Shown piece by piece: positions 1 through 11,540 of a stretch of DNA of 64,000 bases (positions within the stretch are counted from its first letter, which is position 1; each line of letters opens with the position of its first letter). Location: positions 15,147,501-15,211,500 of the forward strand of contig NC_046680.1 in assembly GCF_009870125.1 (NCBI RefSeq), written 5' to 3'. The notes under the pieces are model-generated. The model was not told the DNA's origin, did not search any database, and saw nothing but the letters and a program-made list of their open reading frames with translations. The translations under genes were made by a program, and so were the position numbers. Source of the DNA: Drosophila pseudoobscura. Lineage: Eukaryota; Arthropoda; Insecta; Diptera; Drosophilidae.

Positions 1-1420
1 CAGAACCCTCACAGATCCCAAAATCTTTGCCCACAGTCTGCCATCGGCCTAAGCCGAATCGCAACAAAGTCAAAAAGGGGGCGGGTTCTGCCCGGCTTTA
101 AGCAAAATAGAGCAATGTTCTTGTTCTCCCCTGTGAGAGACCGAAGGGATGACTCGATACACTGACTGCTCGAATAGACCAACGGAGGGCTAGTGTATAT
201 TCTCTCCGACGTGACATGTTTTTCGATATTCGTTATAGTCAATCGGAGCCAGACCAAGGAGACCAAGGGGTGGTCGCTTCTATGTCGTCGTCTCTGGTGG
301 TCTGGTCCCATTAAGTCGTTTTCAATTATAATCAATTGTTTCCAATCAGAACTTTCGAGCTTAGCTGAAGGAATTTCTTTTGGGAGGCTGGTGACAAAAA
401 TTGTTTGATTAAATTGCAATCTGTAACGTTTTCATTTCAATTGTCCTTAGAAACAAAATGATTTTTCCCATCAAGACCCGAAAGTTGATCTGATGCTCAA
501 AATATAGGATATATGTACAAATCTCTTGGCAAACATGACGTGTTTTTCTCACTCTTACTGAATTTTCTGATAGTTGGAAGTGAGTTGGCTATAAAATATT
601 ATTGTACTTTTTTATAGACCATACAAATTGATTCAATCTTCATAATTTGTTTACGAAGACCAGCTAATTTGCATAAAAATGTGTACATTTTAAGTGGATA
701 GACTCGTAAGCATACGAATGGTATTTCCTGGATACATTTACTTAAGTGCTTTGTGAGTTAGCTGATATTAGCAGAGGCGCCAAAATACACATAAAATGGG
801 ATAAAAGTTGGAATTCGGTAGGAAATTGTCCATCTTTGAGTTTTGGCACGGGCTTAGAGTGCGAGGAGAGGCAGTGATGACTAGACACTAAGCTAAAGTG
901 GTCCGACTGGCGACTGGTTGGATGGTTGGATGGATGGATGGTTGGGTGGTGCTCTGCGGCACGGAGTCATACATAGTGGCTAACGGGCACAGCACATGGC
1001 CTCTCGGGCTTGATTTGATTATGTTCCACAAGTGCAAAGGGCAGAGGACCAGTAGGAGAGGCGGCGAACAAAGACCGAAAGGTCGATGGAAGAGAAGGTT
1101 GCGGATTGTGGGTAGTGGATGGATCCTTTTGCTGCCTGCTGACGAACTAAAGCACAGACTCTGAAGTGCTTTTGTCCTCCGTCTATTGGCGGCTGGCATT
1201 CCGGTCCGTTGACGTTAGTGTTAGTCTGCTCCTTTGTGTTCTGTTCCGGTCGGATTTGACAAATGTTGCAATTTTTGACACAAGAAATCTCGTTATCTGC
1301 GGGAGGATAGGAGGCGAATAACTTAATTATGCCCGGCAACTGGTGCTTTCCTCGGTACTCTACTGTCTAATCGATGAATGCCTCTCTCACCCTCACGTAC
1401 TTACTATATTTTGATTGCAG
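1..1420 (+). other. unf: Intron of unf (window starts inside the gene)
   Basis: The first recognisable unf exon in the window begins in the middle of the DNA-binding domain, so the exons for the amino end and the first zinc finger must lie before base 1. This stretch ends in a pyrimidine-rich tract and an AG acceptor at 1419-1420. I see no coding exon in it. The short open frames at its left end have no domain and no good splice context. Confidence 0.75.
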
Positions 1421-4400
1421 CTGCCAGGCGGGCACGGGACGCTGCATCGTCGACAAGGCGCATCGGAATCAATGCCAGGCCTGCAGGCTCAAGAAGTGCC
1501 TTCAAATGGGAATGAACAAGGACGGTAGGTTGCTGTCACTACTTCACTATTCTATTAACATCTATCAGCAGCACTCATCACCCATCGCTCTAATGAAGTG
1601 AAGCACGTTTAATTGGTCTTCAACAGAACAAAACAGAACAGAGCAGAACCGCAAAAGCCTGTGCACACGTGCCCTGTTCCACTCTAAGTAAATATACACA
1701 TCTCTGGTCTTCTGGTCTTCCACTTCCATACCCCTTTCACACGCTCTGCCAGCGGGAAGAGCAACTTCGGAGCACGCTTCCTCGGGGTGGGTACCCATGG
1801 GTCCCCGCGGGTCCCCGTCCCCTCCAGTGCGGGTGGGCCTTATTTACATATTGCTCACCCAATTGATTTGTTACCTGCTGCTTGTTGTCTTTGACAGATT
1901 TTGCGCAGCTTTAGAGCTGCCACTTGAGTGAACCCTCATTGATTATGTCGAATGAAAGTTTTGTCGCTTTGTTGCGAGGCAGACACGGATGCTGGGTCTG
2001 CTGTCTTTTACAAGGCGCTCCTCGTAACCACCCAAGTCGGAGGTTCGCCAGAAATTCAATAAAATTTCTCTCAATAGGTGGCTGTTGGTATCATCGTATA
2101 CTGCAGTAACATCACTCTTTGTACACAGCTCGATATCTTTAAAAATTATATTTTCCAAACTTCGATAACCAAACTAAAGTCGGTTGGGTTCCCCTCTACA
2201 TAGTTCCATAAGGTATAACCAAGATATACCTGGTTTCTGCTGCAGGCATAAGCAGGCAAGGGCAGCGACTCTACTTTTATACCTTGCACTCAGTCAGTTA
2301 AAAAAGTAACTGATGTCACTTATACAATCTATTTATACGAAATTCTCGTAATTCGTATATATGTATTTATCTCTCTGTCAAAAAGGGAGAAATGATGTGT
2401 TCGTTAATGCTACGGCAGTACCAGCAGCATCGCGCACACTGCACGATGAAGAGTGTGTGTGAGAGAGAGAGAGAGAGAGAGAGGGGGAATGAGTAAGCAC
2501 ATGATAAGGTATAGTATATATTGGTTGTGCTCTATGATTCTGCGTTATCTGTGTTCTCGTATCTTCGAGTTCCTCGGCTTCTTCTTTGAGATTGACTCAA
2601 TCGGACTTCATTATTTCAAACATCTGATTTGGCACCCCACTATTCAAACTCTATTGTTGCTCCTTTCGTAATGTAGCCATAAATTATGCTTGGGATATGC
2701 AAAATACTCGTAGCCCCTGCCGATCCGCCATTATTAGCGAAGTAGTAGCTCTGTGGCAGCCTCATTGTGCGGTAAAATTGCATCAACAAATGGGAAAACA
2801 ATTTGTAGGCGTGAGTGGCACGTGACCACAAAACCAATTTACTATGAATGGCTGAGGCCTGACGGGGCGGCCGCTGCTCTGGCGAAGCTGTGTGTATATG
2901 CTGATGAGGAGCGGCGGGAAAACACGGCTCAGCAAGCGCTGATGTGGGCCGTACCTGTGAGGCATGAAGCAATTTTATCAGTGTGACATTTCCTCATTAT
3001 GGACACGTCTTGTCGTCCGAAGCGTCCGCACACCTCGATTGGGCGTGTTTTGCCTTCCTGCTGCGTGGCGACCTGCGAGATATTCGAGGACGATTTAGAT
3101 CTGGAGTACTCATGTTAGTTGCATTTGTTTTCCAATTACAGCGGTGCAAAATGAGCGACAGCCACGAAACACGGCCACTATACGCCCGGAGACGCTGAGG
3201 GAGATGGAACACGGCCGGGCTTTGCGCGAGGCGGCCGTTGCCGTCGGTGTTTTTGGGTAAGTCTCAACGTGTGTGGCTGTGCTGTCATTTGCATAACTCA
3301 CTGTCTAACCGCCCAAATCTCTGGGTAACTCTAATTTGCAGACCACCCGTGTTACTATCGCCTCCCTGCTACGGTTCCGGACTGCTGCCACCGCCCTGTG
3401 AGTAGTCGCCTTTCCATTCGATTCTTAGTTCTCAGTAAAAACTCATTTGATTCTCTTACAACTTGAACAGCGCTAGGCAGCCTGCCCCCAGGACGTTTAC
3501 TGCACCACAACCACCTCACCTCCTCCATGCAGCTGGCGGCGAATCACATGAGCAGCGCCAGTTTTCCCATGTTCAATGCCGCCGGAGTGCACCACTCGCC
3601 GAAGGAGAAGGCTGTGTATGGAATGGCCATGGAGCTGACCAGCCGCGGCAATGTCTCCCATTCGACCAACTCGAGCAGTAATCATTCGATTGATCCCAGT
3701 TCGCCAGCGCCGGAAGCAACCAACGAAAAGAACAACGCCGGTGGCAGCGTCTCCTCCGTCAGCTCTTCCAGTCCCACACTAGAGAACGACAATGATGGTG
3801 GGTAAAAAGCCCCATACACATTTTTTACGAGTTCCAGCCCATATACCATCAATTTTGTTTGGTCTTTCAGACGATTCTATTGATGTGACCAACGATGAGG
3901 AGCCGCACACAGGCAGCAGATCCGACTCCAATTTCATCATGCCCCAGTTCATGTCGCCTAACCTATATGCTCACCAGCATGAAACGGTCTACGAAACGAG
4001 TGCTAGACTTCTTTTCATGGCCGTGAAGTGGGCCAAGAACCTTCCTAGCTTTGCCCGTCTCTCGTTCCGAGATCAGGTAGCGTAGTCCATAACAATGTAA
4101 GTAAGTAAGTTGCAACTTTGATTGCTTTTTCAGGTCATCCTGCTGGAGGAGTCCTGGTCAGAGCTGTTCCTCTTGAACGCCATTCAGTGGTGCATCCCCT
4201 TGGACCCCACTGGGTGCGCGCTCTTCTCTGTGGCCGAGCATTGCAATAACTTAGAGAACAACGCAAACGGTGATACTTGCACAACAAAAGAGGAGGTAAG
4301 TTTGAGCACAATTGGCCTACGAGTTGTTGGTAGTTCGTAACGATATTGTCGTTGGTCAGCTGGCAGCCGATGTTCGAACTCTACACGAAATCTTCTGCAA

Positions 4401-4780
4401 ATACAAAGCTGTACTGGTGGATCCAGCTGAATTCGCTTGCCTGAAGGCAATTGTGCTATTCCGACCCGAGACCCGTGGCCTTAAGGACCCAGCACAAATA
4501 GAGAATCTTCAGGATCAGGCCCATGTAAGAGACCAGCCAGATCCGTTTGGTATCTAAATTCGGACTATCTAAATATCTCTATCTCTATTTCAAACAGGTT
4601 ATGTTGTCGCAGCACACCAAAACGCAGTTCACAGCTCAAATTGCACGGTTCGGAAGACTCCTCCTGATGCTGCCTCTTCTGCGCATGATTAGCTCCCACA
4701 AGATTGAATCTATCTACTTTCAGCGCACAATCGGCAACACGCCAATGGAAAAGGTGCTCTGTGACATGTATAAGAACTAG
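1421..4780 (+). CDS. unf: unfulfilled / Hr51 nuclear receptor (NR2E3/PNR type), 5' partial
   Basis: A nuclear receptor transcription factor. Eight exons join in phase: 1421-1524, 3142-3256, 3342-3397, 3471-3797, 3871-4076, 4134-4295, 4360-4524 and 4598-4780, giving about 438 residues. The first exon holds the second zinc finger with [19 protein letters not shown], the PNR/tailless class signature. The next supplies the carboxy extension [15 protein letters not shown], typical of NR2E3. A Ser/Asn-rich hinge follows, then a ligand-binding domain with [22 protein letters not shown] (the canonical helix 3-5 signature region) and a carboxy end ...[15 protein letters not shown]. In Drosophila, unf acts in mushroom-body axon growth and in clock neurons. 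The first zinc finger and amino end are outside the window. A 1.6 kb intron separates the first two exons; the other introns are about 57-85 bp. Identity as unf is well supported by the DNA-binding domain extension. Confidence 0.93.
1525..3141 (+). other. unf: 1.6 kb intron of unf
   Basis: It runs from a GTAGGT donor to a TTACAG acceptor. It holds a (GT)n(GA)n microsatellite at about 2452-2483 and a small perfect inverted repeat at 2294-2313. No coding exon is evident on either strand. Confidence 0.8.
2452..2483. repeat. (GT)n(GA)n microsatellite
   Basis: A short GT run passes directly into about eleven GA units inside the unf intron. GA runs can bind GAGA factor in Drosophila, but there is no further evidence for that here. 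Confidence 0.9.
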
Positions 4781-4811
4781 TTAACTTGTGCTTTACGTTA
4801 TACCAAATTTA

Positions 4812-4817
4812 AATAAA
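4812..4817 (+). terminator. unf: unf polyadenylation signal
   Basis: AATAAA lies about 30 bases after the unf stop codon, giving a very short 3' UTR. A GT-rich stretch follows, as expected downstream of a cleavage site. Confidence 0.6.
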
Positions 4818-4849
4818 TATGTTTTAGTGTCTTGAATGTTAAGTGGCAT

Positions 4850-5596
4850 TAACTGTTTATTCTATACCGAAAGAACATTCTTTAGGACGTCTTATCCGTA
4901 GGCAAGTTTCATAAGCCAGCTGGCAGCACAACAAGTTTTAAAAGTACAGAATACTCCGGGGAATTAAATTAAATTCGGAAAACGCGGCAGAAAATACTCT
5001 TTTTAATTTGGGTTGTATAACTCTCAAGTGGATTGTGATAGTGCCTACAATAAATTACGGCTCTGGTTCTGGATTTCTCTGAAAGCTAGAAAGCTCTAAA
5101 AGCCCTGTTCTTTTCTCAATCAGACCGCCTACTTATAGATGTCACTGAATCGTGTGAATCGTTTCTTTTGTATACAGTATATCTTAGAAAAGTATGTACA
5201 AAAAATAAGGTTGATTTATATATTCCTCCTAAAGATCGGATTACATCGACCGATTATATTTTGTTCCTGTAGTTTTGAAAATTTGCCGTTATATCAATCA
5301 AAAAGATGCTGTGTTGTAAAGAATTTTGAAACAGGTTTGAATCTAGCGCCTATTGAATCAGCTTATTTCTTCTTCTTTCTTCCTTCAGTCGTTTTCCACT
5401 GCACGAAAGCTCATCAGCATACAGTATACATTGATGGTATAGTGACGATAGTATTGCATGCCATGATTTCATCGTACCGGTATGGTGTTTCCCTAAGCTC
5501 TCATCAACATTAATTAAAGTATCATAATATTGTGAAATTTAAGGAACCCCGCTTTCCGATCCGATCCGACTGTTACTTGTTACTGTTCTGTGAGAC
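4850..5596. other. Intergenic region between unf and the RING-DM9 gene
   Basis: AT-rich sequence with no supported gene. It must hold the promoter of the downstream gene, and the last 70 bases are probably its 5' leader. I could not pick out a clear TATA box or initiator. Confidence 0.6.
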
Positions 5597-6358
5597 ATGG
5601 AGGGCGAAACCGCTCCGACTGAATCTTCTCCGTCTTTGAACGTTCTGTGTGGCATCTGTAACGAATTCTACCGGGCAAACGACATTATTTTTTCCACTGC
5701 CAGTTGCGGCCATGTATTTCACAGGGAGTGCCTGACGCGCTGGCTTGGAAGATCCTCGACGTGTCCCCAGTGCCGGGCCACTTGCCATCGGAACCGCATT
5801 CATCGAATTTATCTAAATTTCGCAGAGCGCACGGAGCTCGATGACCAAGAGCCACCAAAGCAGCCTGTTCAATGGGTGCCTATGGACCTCGACATTAACA
5901 GTTCCCGGGACGCATCCAACGCACCGGAAGGTGCCATTCAGTGTGGAACAGATGAGGATGGTCTGCCCACATATGTAGCCCGTGGCTACTTCAACGACGA
6001 TCTGCTGCCAGCGAGCTATGCGCCCCAGAAGAAGGCAGCGTTTGGCTCTTGGAGCTGCCGCTCCTATAGGCTTATCGAAGGGGTGGAGGTCCTGGTGTTG
6101 ACCGACTGCGATCACGAGTGGGTACCTGGTTCCAGTGGCAGTTACCCCCCAAACGCACTACCGACAGGTTATTCCGAGATTGGCGAGGTGACGTACACCG
6201 GTCTCGGCGTTTACGAAGGCATCAAGAGACTGGGAAAAGTGCATCCCTCCCACAAGGTCATGTACATTCCGCACCGCGGACAGGAGGTGAACACATCTAG
6301 CTATGAAGTCTTGGTGGTTACACCTCGCGTAGAAGTGGAATCTCCATCGCCATCGTGA
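5597..6358 (+). CDS. RING finger plus DM9 (DUF3421) protein
   Basis: An intronless gene of 253 residues; the ATG context (GAGACATGG) is acceptable. Residues about 18-62 form a RING-H2 finger, CGICNEF...CGHVFHRECL...CPQC, implying E3 ubiquitin ligase activity. Residues about 92-245 carry two DM9 repeats: the first around GTDEDGLPTYVARGYFNDDL and the second from WVPGSSGSYPPNALPTG to the end. DM9 proteins bind carbohydrate in some invertebrates; the role of this combination is unknown. From memory, D. melanogaster CG10916 has the same architecture. The segment just after the RING (CHRNRIHRIYLNFAE) resembles the matching part of nopo 5 kb away, which suggests a chimeric origin. I am sure of the domains, not of the function. 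Confidence 0.88.
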   Translation: MEGETAPTESSPSLNVLCGICNEFYRANDIIFSTASCGHVFHRECLTRWLGRSSTCPQCRATCHRNRIHRIYLNFAERTELDDQEPPKQPVQWVPMDLDINSSRDASNAPEGAIQCGTDEDGLPTYVARGYFNDDLLPASYAPQKKAAFGSWSCRSYRLIEGVEVLVLTDCDHEWVPGSSGSYPPNALPTGYSEIGEVTYTGLGVYEGIKRLGKVHPSHKVMYIPHRGQEVNTSSYEVLVVTPRVEVESPSPS

Positions 6359-6435
6359 GATGAATCGATAACCTCTCGTACAGTGTCGTATATGTAAAGT
6401 GAATCAGTGTTGACTGTGCATGGATAGACAACCCA

Positions 6436-6441
6436 AATAAA
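6436..6441 (+). terminator. Polyadenylation signal of the RING-DM9 gene
   Basis: AATAAA 78 bases after the stop codon, the first such signal on this strand. Confidence 0.55.
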
Positions 6442-7527
6442 AATCAAATACAGTTGCTGGATAACCTGCTACCCCGATTCGTACTGCATCTTTATGTAAT
6501 AGTTTATTATATTCAAATTTGTTAAACATAGCGTATGTATGTGTATTCCGATTAGTGTTTGTGTCATATACGCATGCTGAGAACTGTTTTGTGTTATCCC
6601 CGAACATGGTTTTAGCTATAGATATGACTACGTTGTTACTATACAATCATATTCGTATTCCTCACTATCCTCTACTTTCTGGCTGACATTGTTGTTTCAA
6701 CAAAGGGCCTTACAAAATGTTCTTTAAAAATAGCTTTAGTTGTATGCATGATGTGTATATTTTGTTTAATAAATTTGCTGAATCTGCACAGTAACATGAC
6801 ATTTAGTATATATATGTATAAGTATATATTTAGCTAAAATACGATTTTATATGCTCAACGTGTGTGTAACATTTATCCAACAGGGCTTCGCTTTCAATAG
6901 AAATAGGATTTATCTTGATTCCTTGACTTTTTGTACTTAGTTTCTAAACAAATTGTATATTTATATATTTAAAAATGAGTGTGACTGTTTGTGGGTGTGG
7001 GTGTGCGTGTGTATGGTGTGTGACTATAGTCATAGATAAGACATTCGTATATACTATATTGATATTTACAAGTTGATTGGATCCGATGTGTAATGTAATG
7101 ATGCATGCATGCGTGTGTGTTGTTTTGTGTTGCTTGAGCCTTTGTTTGGATTTGAGAATTACTTGTGATCGGATCAGATTGGAGACGAAAATAGGGTGGC
7201 TAGAGATTGGGGGTATGGTACAATTTGACATTTGAGCTCAGGTTTAGACGGGAAACAAAACAGTCTACTCGTAGCTAGTTGCACAAGTTAATTTGGAAAA
7301 CATAACAGCAAATTCAATGAACAATTGAAAATATTCTAAATAGGGTTAATAGCTTTCGAAGTAGTTTTGGAAGTGGTGGACAAAAACCTGCTTTAGACTT
7401 ACAAACTAAAATAATTAGTTTATAAAATGTATTTTACTTATGATAATCCCTCCATGCTCGCCAGCTTTTCCTTCAGCTTTTGACGCCGACGCCGACGCCG
7501 GGTTGATCGCCATCCCGGCGGCCTGTC
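6442..7527. other. Convergent 3' region between the RING-DM9 and MIF4G genes
   Basis: About 1.1 kb of AT-rich sequence with no coding feature. It most likely holds the 3' UTR of the minus-strand MIF4G gene. TTTATT, the reverse of AATAAA, occurs at about 6503-6508, which would give that gene a 3' UTR of about 1 kb reaching close to the other gene's polyadenylation site. A cDNA end would settle this. TG-rich runs lie at about 6990-7020. Confidence 0.5.
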
Positions 7528-10500
7528 TCATTTCTGCGCGGACAGATAGTTCATGTACTTGGTGGTTTGTTGTGCATTGCGCACCAGCTCGTTTTCCTCC
7601 TTGCCTGAGGGTGCCGGCGGCGGCTGTTCCTGCCCACGGCGTTCCCAGTTTTCCTCGTTCTGCGGCTGATGGATGTCCGGCTGTGAGCGGCGTGTGAAGT
7701 TGCGATGGCGTTGGTGCTGGTGCTGCGGATTATGCGGCGAATTTTGCTGGCGTCGATCGAATGTGCTGGACGCCTCGCTGGCCAAACTACTCTGACTGCT
7801 GTAGCGGGGGAAGCTACGTGGTCCCCCAGCTCCTCCTCCACGAGTAGGACTCTGGTTGTAACGATACGTATTGGGTTTGTCCATTTGTGACTTGGCTGGT
7901 CGTGGCAGGGTGCGGGCCCTCGACGAGCTGCGACTGTTTGACTCCGGACCGTTGGAGTTGAACGCACAGTTCTCATCCTGATAGGAGCTGTTAATGGCCG
8001 TGTTCGACCGGCGCCAAGTATCGCTGTGTATCTTCTGGGGACCGCCTGGGTGCTGCTGGAGCTGTTGTTGCTGCTTCTGGAAACGCGGCGGTTTGTCGTA
8101 GGTGTTGCGATTATTAAAGCGTCCACCCCGCTTGTAGCTATTGCCACGTTCGTAGTTGCTCATGTAGGAGCGCTCACTGCGATCGTCTCGGTCGCGTTGG
8201 TCCCAATTGGAGTTCACAATGCTGTTGTAGTTGGCACCGCCGCTCATGTTGCGCTCGTGCCTCTCCTGCGAGTGCTTCCTGCGGTCTTGAATGGTATAGA
8301 GGCGTAAGTTTCCTCCGCTTTCGCTGCGCACGCTGTGCTGGTCGTCGTCGCAGCTTACGCTGTAGCGCCTCTGTTGGTCGCGCGAGCGACCATTACTCTG
8401 GTTGCCCTCGTGGTTGCGATTGAAGCGTGTCTTCCGCCAGCTGGGCAGGGGCTTGCTCTCGTCACGGTCTTCGCTGCTGGCCATGGAGGGATATTGGTCG
8501 GACTGGGGGCTGTCGGAGGAATCGAAACAGATGATTGCATTACAGTGGAAGCGATTCCAGTGCGATATACGTACTCTACGTTAGCTGAAGGTTGCTGATG
8601 ATGCTGCTGCAGCTTCAGTGGTCTTGGTGCTTGTCGCGGCTGATAGCCTCGGCGTACATGGCGTGGGCCAGGCTCAGAGGCGGTGTTGGAAGGATAGGAA
8701 TTTGTTACATTTTCTTGATACTTTTGTTCACCCGGATCTGCCTCGCCGTAGCCAATGTCGCAGAAGGAGTCCTCGCAGACCTGCTCGCTCCATTTTTTAG
8801 TCGTGGCTTTACCCTCGTACGTTTCCTGGTCCTGGACGGAGGTATTGGCACTGGAGCCGTTCTCTTCAGCGGAATTTTGTGCACTGGAGCCATTGTTATT
8901 GGCGCCATCTTCTTCGCCCTCCTCCACAACCAAATAGTTGGTATACATGGCCTCCAGGTCGTGTCCCACGTTCTTGAAGTGACTGTAGAACAGGTCCAGG
9001 ACCATGAGGAGCATGGCCTTAACCTTGGCCGTCAGCGCGGGCTGCATGATCAGGTGTCGTCTGATGTGGAACAGCAGCTGGTTGATATCCGCCGTGTGGC
9101 GCTTGCGCATTATCTCCCCGTTGAGCGTGATCTGTGAGAGAACGAGACGGGCCAGGCGTGTATTGATCACCACCGAGGTGTCGTTCAGCTCGCGCGTCAG
9201 CAGATTCAGCAGCGATTCGCCAAGTATGGTAATGGGAGCGTTGTCCGCCAGCCGCACCCGATGGTAGTACTCGCCCAGCAGCGTGATCGAGTTGTACAGA
9301 CGATTCTTGTCGCGCAGCCGATACGCATCCGCATTAATGAAGTTTGTCTCTAGGATCTTGAGCATGGAGCTGCGCACCTTGGTCGAATTCATGGCCAGGG
9401 CATCGAAGGTCCGCGACGAGAATAGCAGGGCAAACTTCAGCGCTGTATCGCCATCCGCGAGTGCCTTGCTGTTCATATACTCCATGGATTCGCTGTATAT
9501 GAGTAATACAAATGCAAAATCATGAACATATGCTTATAATATACATACATATGTATATATAAATACGCTATCATAACTTTAGTTTCTCGTGAAAGACAAC
9601 ATTATTTGATAAGCAAACAGCGGAGAAAATGTTCAATTTGAACTATTTCAATGGCAAGAGGCTTCTCGCACATCGATTAATTATATGAAAAGTTGTAAAT
9701 TTTTAAGACACGCTGCAAATAAACAACGACTCGCGCGCTCACATATCAGTAGTATATACAGTGCATCTCAGAAGTTTATGGTATTATAATATTGATCTTA
9801 TTTTCGATCACAACAGATATCAAAATATGTGTGTTTCATATAGGGATCTATTAAGAGCAAGAAGGAACGTTTCCGACTTCATAACGTATATAATATTATT
9901 CTTGGTGGGCATCAATAACCGAGTCGATATAGCCATGTCAGTCTGACTGTCTGTCTGTACTGCCGTCTAGTAGAGCTGGTGTAACCTCATTCTGGCCGCC
10001 GACTCCTGTGAAACCACACTGAATCAAGTGCCTCCCCAAATAGCTAAATCTTGAGGCATACAAAAATACGAATTTTGTGATAAGCTTTGGCGGCTCACGT
10101 ATGACCTACACTCATGCATGCAATCATCTCCATCCTAACAGCTTTTCAGGTCGCTTGTCTTACACTAGCCGTATTCTTTTGCGACGCACTGTATATACAT
10201 GTGATACAAGCATACATACATATATATGTACATTTACGTATATGCGGGAAAAAAAAACACCAACAACAACAAAACCATACATACTACTTATAATATTATT
10301 AATCATCAATGGGACACCAATTCACACACACAAGCAGACTAGGCAAATAAGACACATACCACAGCATCGATTCGTCGTGCACAATGTTGCAGAAGTCCGT
10401 TTCGATGGTCTTGATTTTGGCGTTCAGGACAATTCCGTCGTCCTGCAGGTCGAGGTCCCGCATCAGCGCAATGATGTGATCGTACGAGCAGCCACCTGTT

Positions 10501-10694
10501 GGTATCATGTAGTGGCTGCTGGGCCCGGGGTTGAGCATGTTGCAGACATCGCGAAGTCGCGCCTCGCCGCTGCTGTTTCCGCTGTCCGCACTCACACTGT
10601 TGTGGTTTTTGTAAGTGTAGTTGGCGCTATTGCTCTGGTTGCTGCTGCTGTTGTTGGCGCTGGAGTTTTGGCTGTTGCTAATCATATTAGCCAT
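7528..10694 (-). CDS. MIF4G-domain protein (PAIP1/CTIF-like), RG- and Q-rich tail
   Basis: Three coding exons on the minus strand, 10694-10360, 9492-8575 and 8509-7528, encode about 744 residues. The chosen ATG starts MANMISNSQ; the same frame is open further upstream but with no ATG. After a Ser/Asn-rich start, residues about 50-300 form a MIF4G-type helical repeat domain (SGEARLRDVCNML, ILETNFINADAYRLRDKNR, ARLVLSQITLNGEIM). Such domains bind translation initiation factors; PAIP1 and CTIF are the nearest human types known to me, and CG8963 the likely fly gene, from memory. The remainder is low complexity: an acidic stretch, then a Gln/Arg/Gly/Ser-rich tail ending TTKYMNYLSAQK. An 867 bp intron and a 65 bp intron interrupt the gene. 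The second junction gives SANVDPQSDQYPSMASSED, which reads smoothly. A role in mRNA translation is inference. Confidence 0.85.
9493..10359 (-). other. 867 bp intron of the MIF4G gene
   Basis: It has a GTATGT donor and an ATACAG acceptor on the minus strand. The exon sides rejoin as TG|C, giving DESMLCESMEYM. The intron is AT-rich, with ATACATA-type runs near 9540-9560 and 10200-10225, and holds no other gene. Confidence 0.8.
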
Positions 10695-11540
10695 TGTAAT
10701 CGACGAGGCGATGCGATGGGTTTCTTCTCGTTGTCCGCACTGCTGTTTACTTGGCGTTTTCTTCCTTCTTCTCTGGTCCTGTCTGGTTTTCTTCTGCTTT
10801 CTTCGTTCCTTCGCCACTGACTGCTTCGTTGGTGTGGGTCCAACAAAAACGAATTAGCGTTGACAAGGTGTCTAGTGCGCATGCAAAACTTCCACCTTTC
10901 CTCTGGCTTCAGCAATTTTTGGATATAGCTGACCGGACCGACGGATGTTTATGAATAATACGAAATAAAGTAGTATAATTAAATACATATAATTACATTA
11001 TATATATTATGCGAATATTGAACGCGTTTTTCAGCTGCAGAACACTCGATAGTGCGATGGTATGAAATGTTATCGGGGTGTCGATGTATGATTTATTTGT
11101 ACATTATTTGGCGGAGTTTTCAACAACTTAAGTTTAGTACCACGTCGTATACGGAAAACTTTCCAACCCATATTTTTTTTCGTTTCCATACGAATAACCC
11201 TTTGATCTTTACTTTAAATAATATACATTTTTTATGATACCCCTACTATTACTATCGATACTACTGATTGTTCCGTCTGAAATGTTCTAAAACAAATTGA
11301 AGACGCTCAAAAAGCATGGTGCTAAAGTACTGCTGTAGATAATCACTGTCTAGTATAAATCTAGTATAAATCATCTTAAAGATGATTTTTTTAAAGAATA
11401 GTATGTTACTATCGAAACTGCGAAGTACAATCGATATATATTATTTGTGGCCCAGCTGTTTTGATACGCGCCAAACTGGACGGCGTGTGTGAATTTTTGT
11501 TACCGTAATAACTGTTTTATGTAGTGCTTCGAGTTAAACA
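10695..11540. promoter_or_regulatory. Shared divergent promoter region, MIF4G gene and nopo
   Basis: About 0.85 kb between the start codons of two genes reading away from each other. It has a perfect 8-base DRE, TATCGATA, at about 11253-11260 and a partial one, ATCGATAT, near 11432. DRE sites bound by DREF/BEAF mark housekeeping-type promoters in Drosophila, which suits both genes. The 5' leaders of both genes must lie inside this region. No TATA box is evident on either side. Confidence 0.55.

Noticed and set aside
7528..9137. Long plus-strand frames across the MIF4G gene
   Set aside because: They are shadows of the minus-strand exons: hydrophobic Leu/Val strings from complementary codons, with no splice logic.
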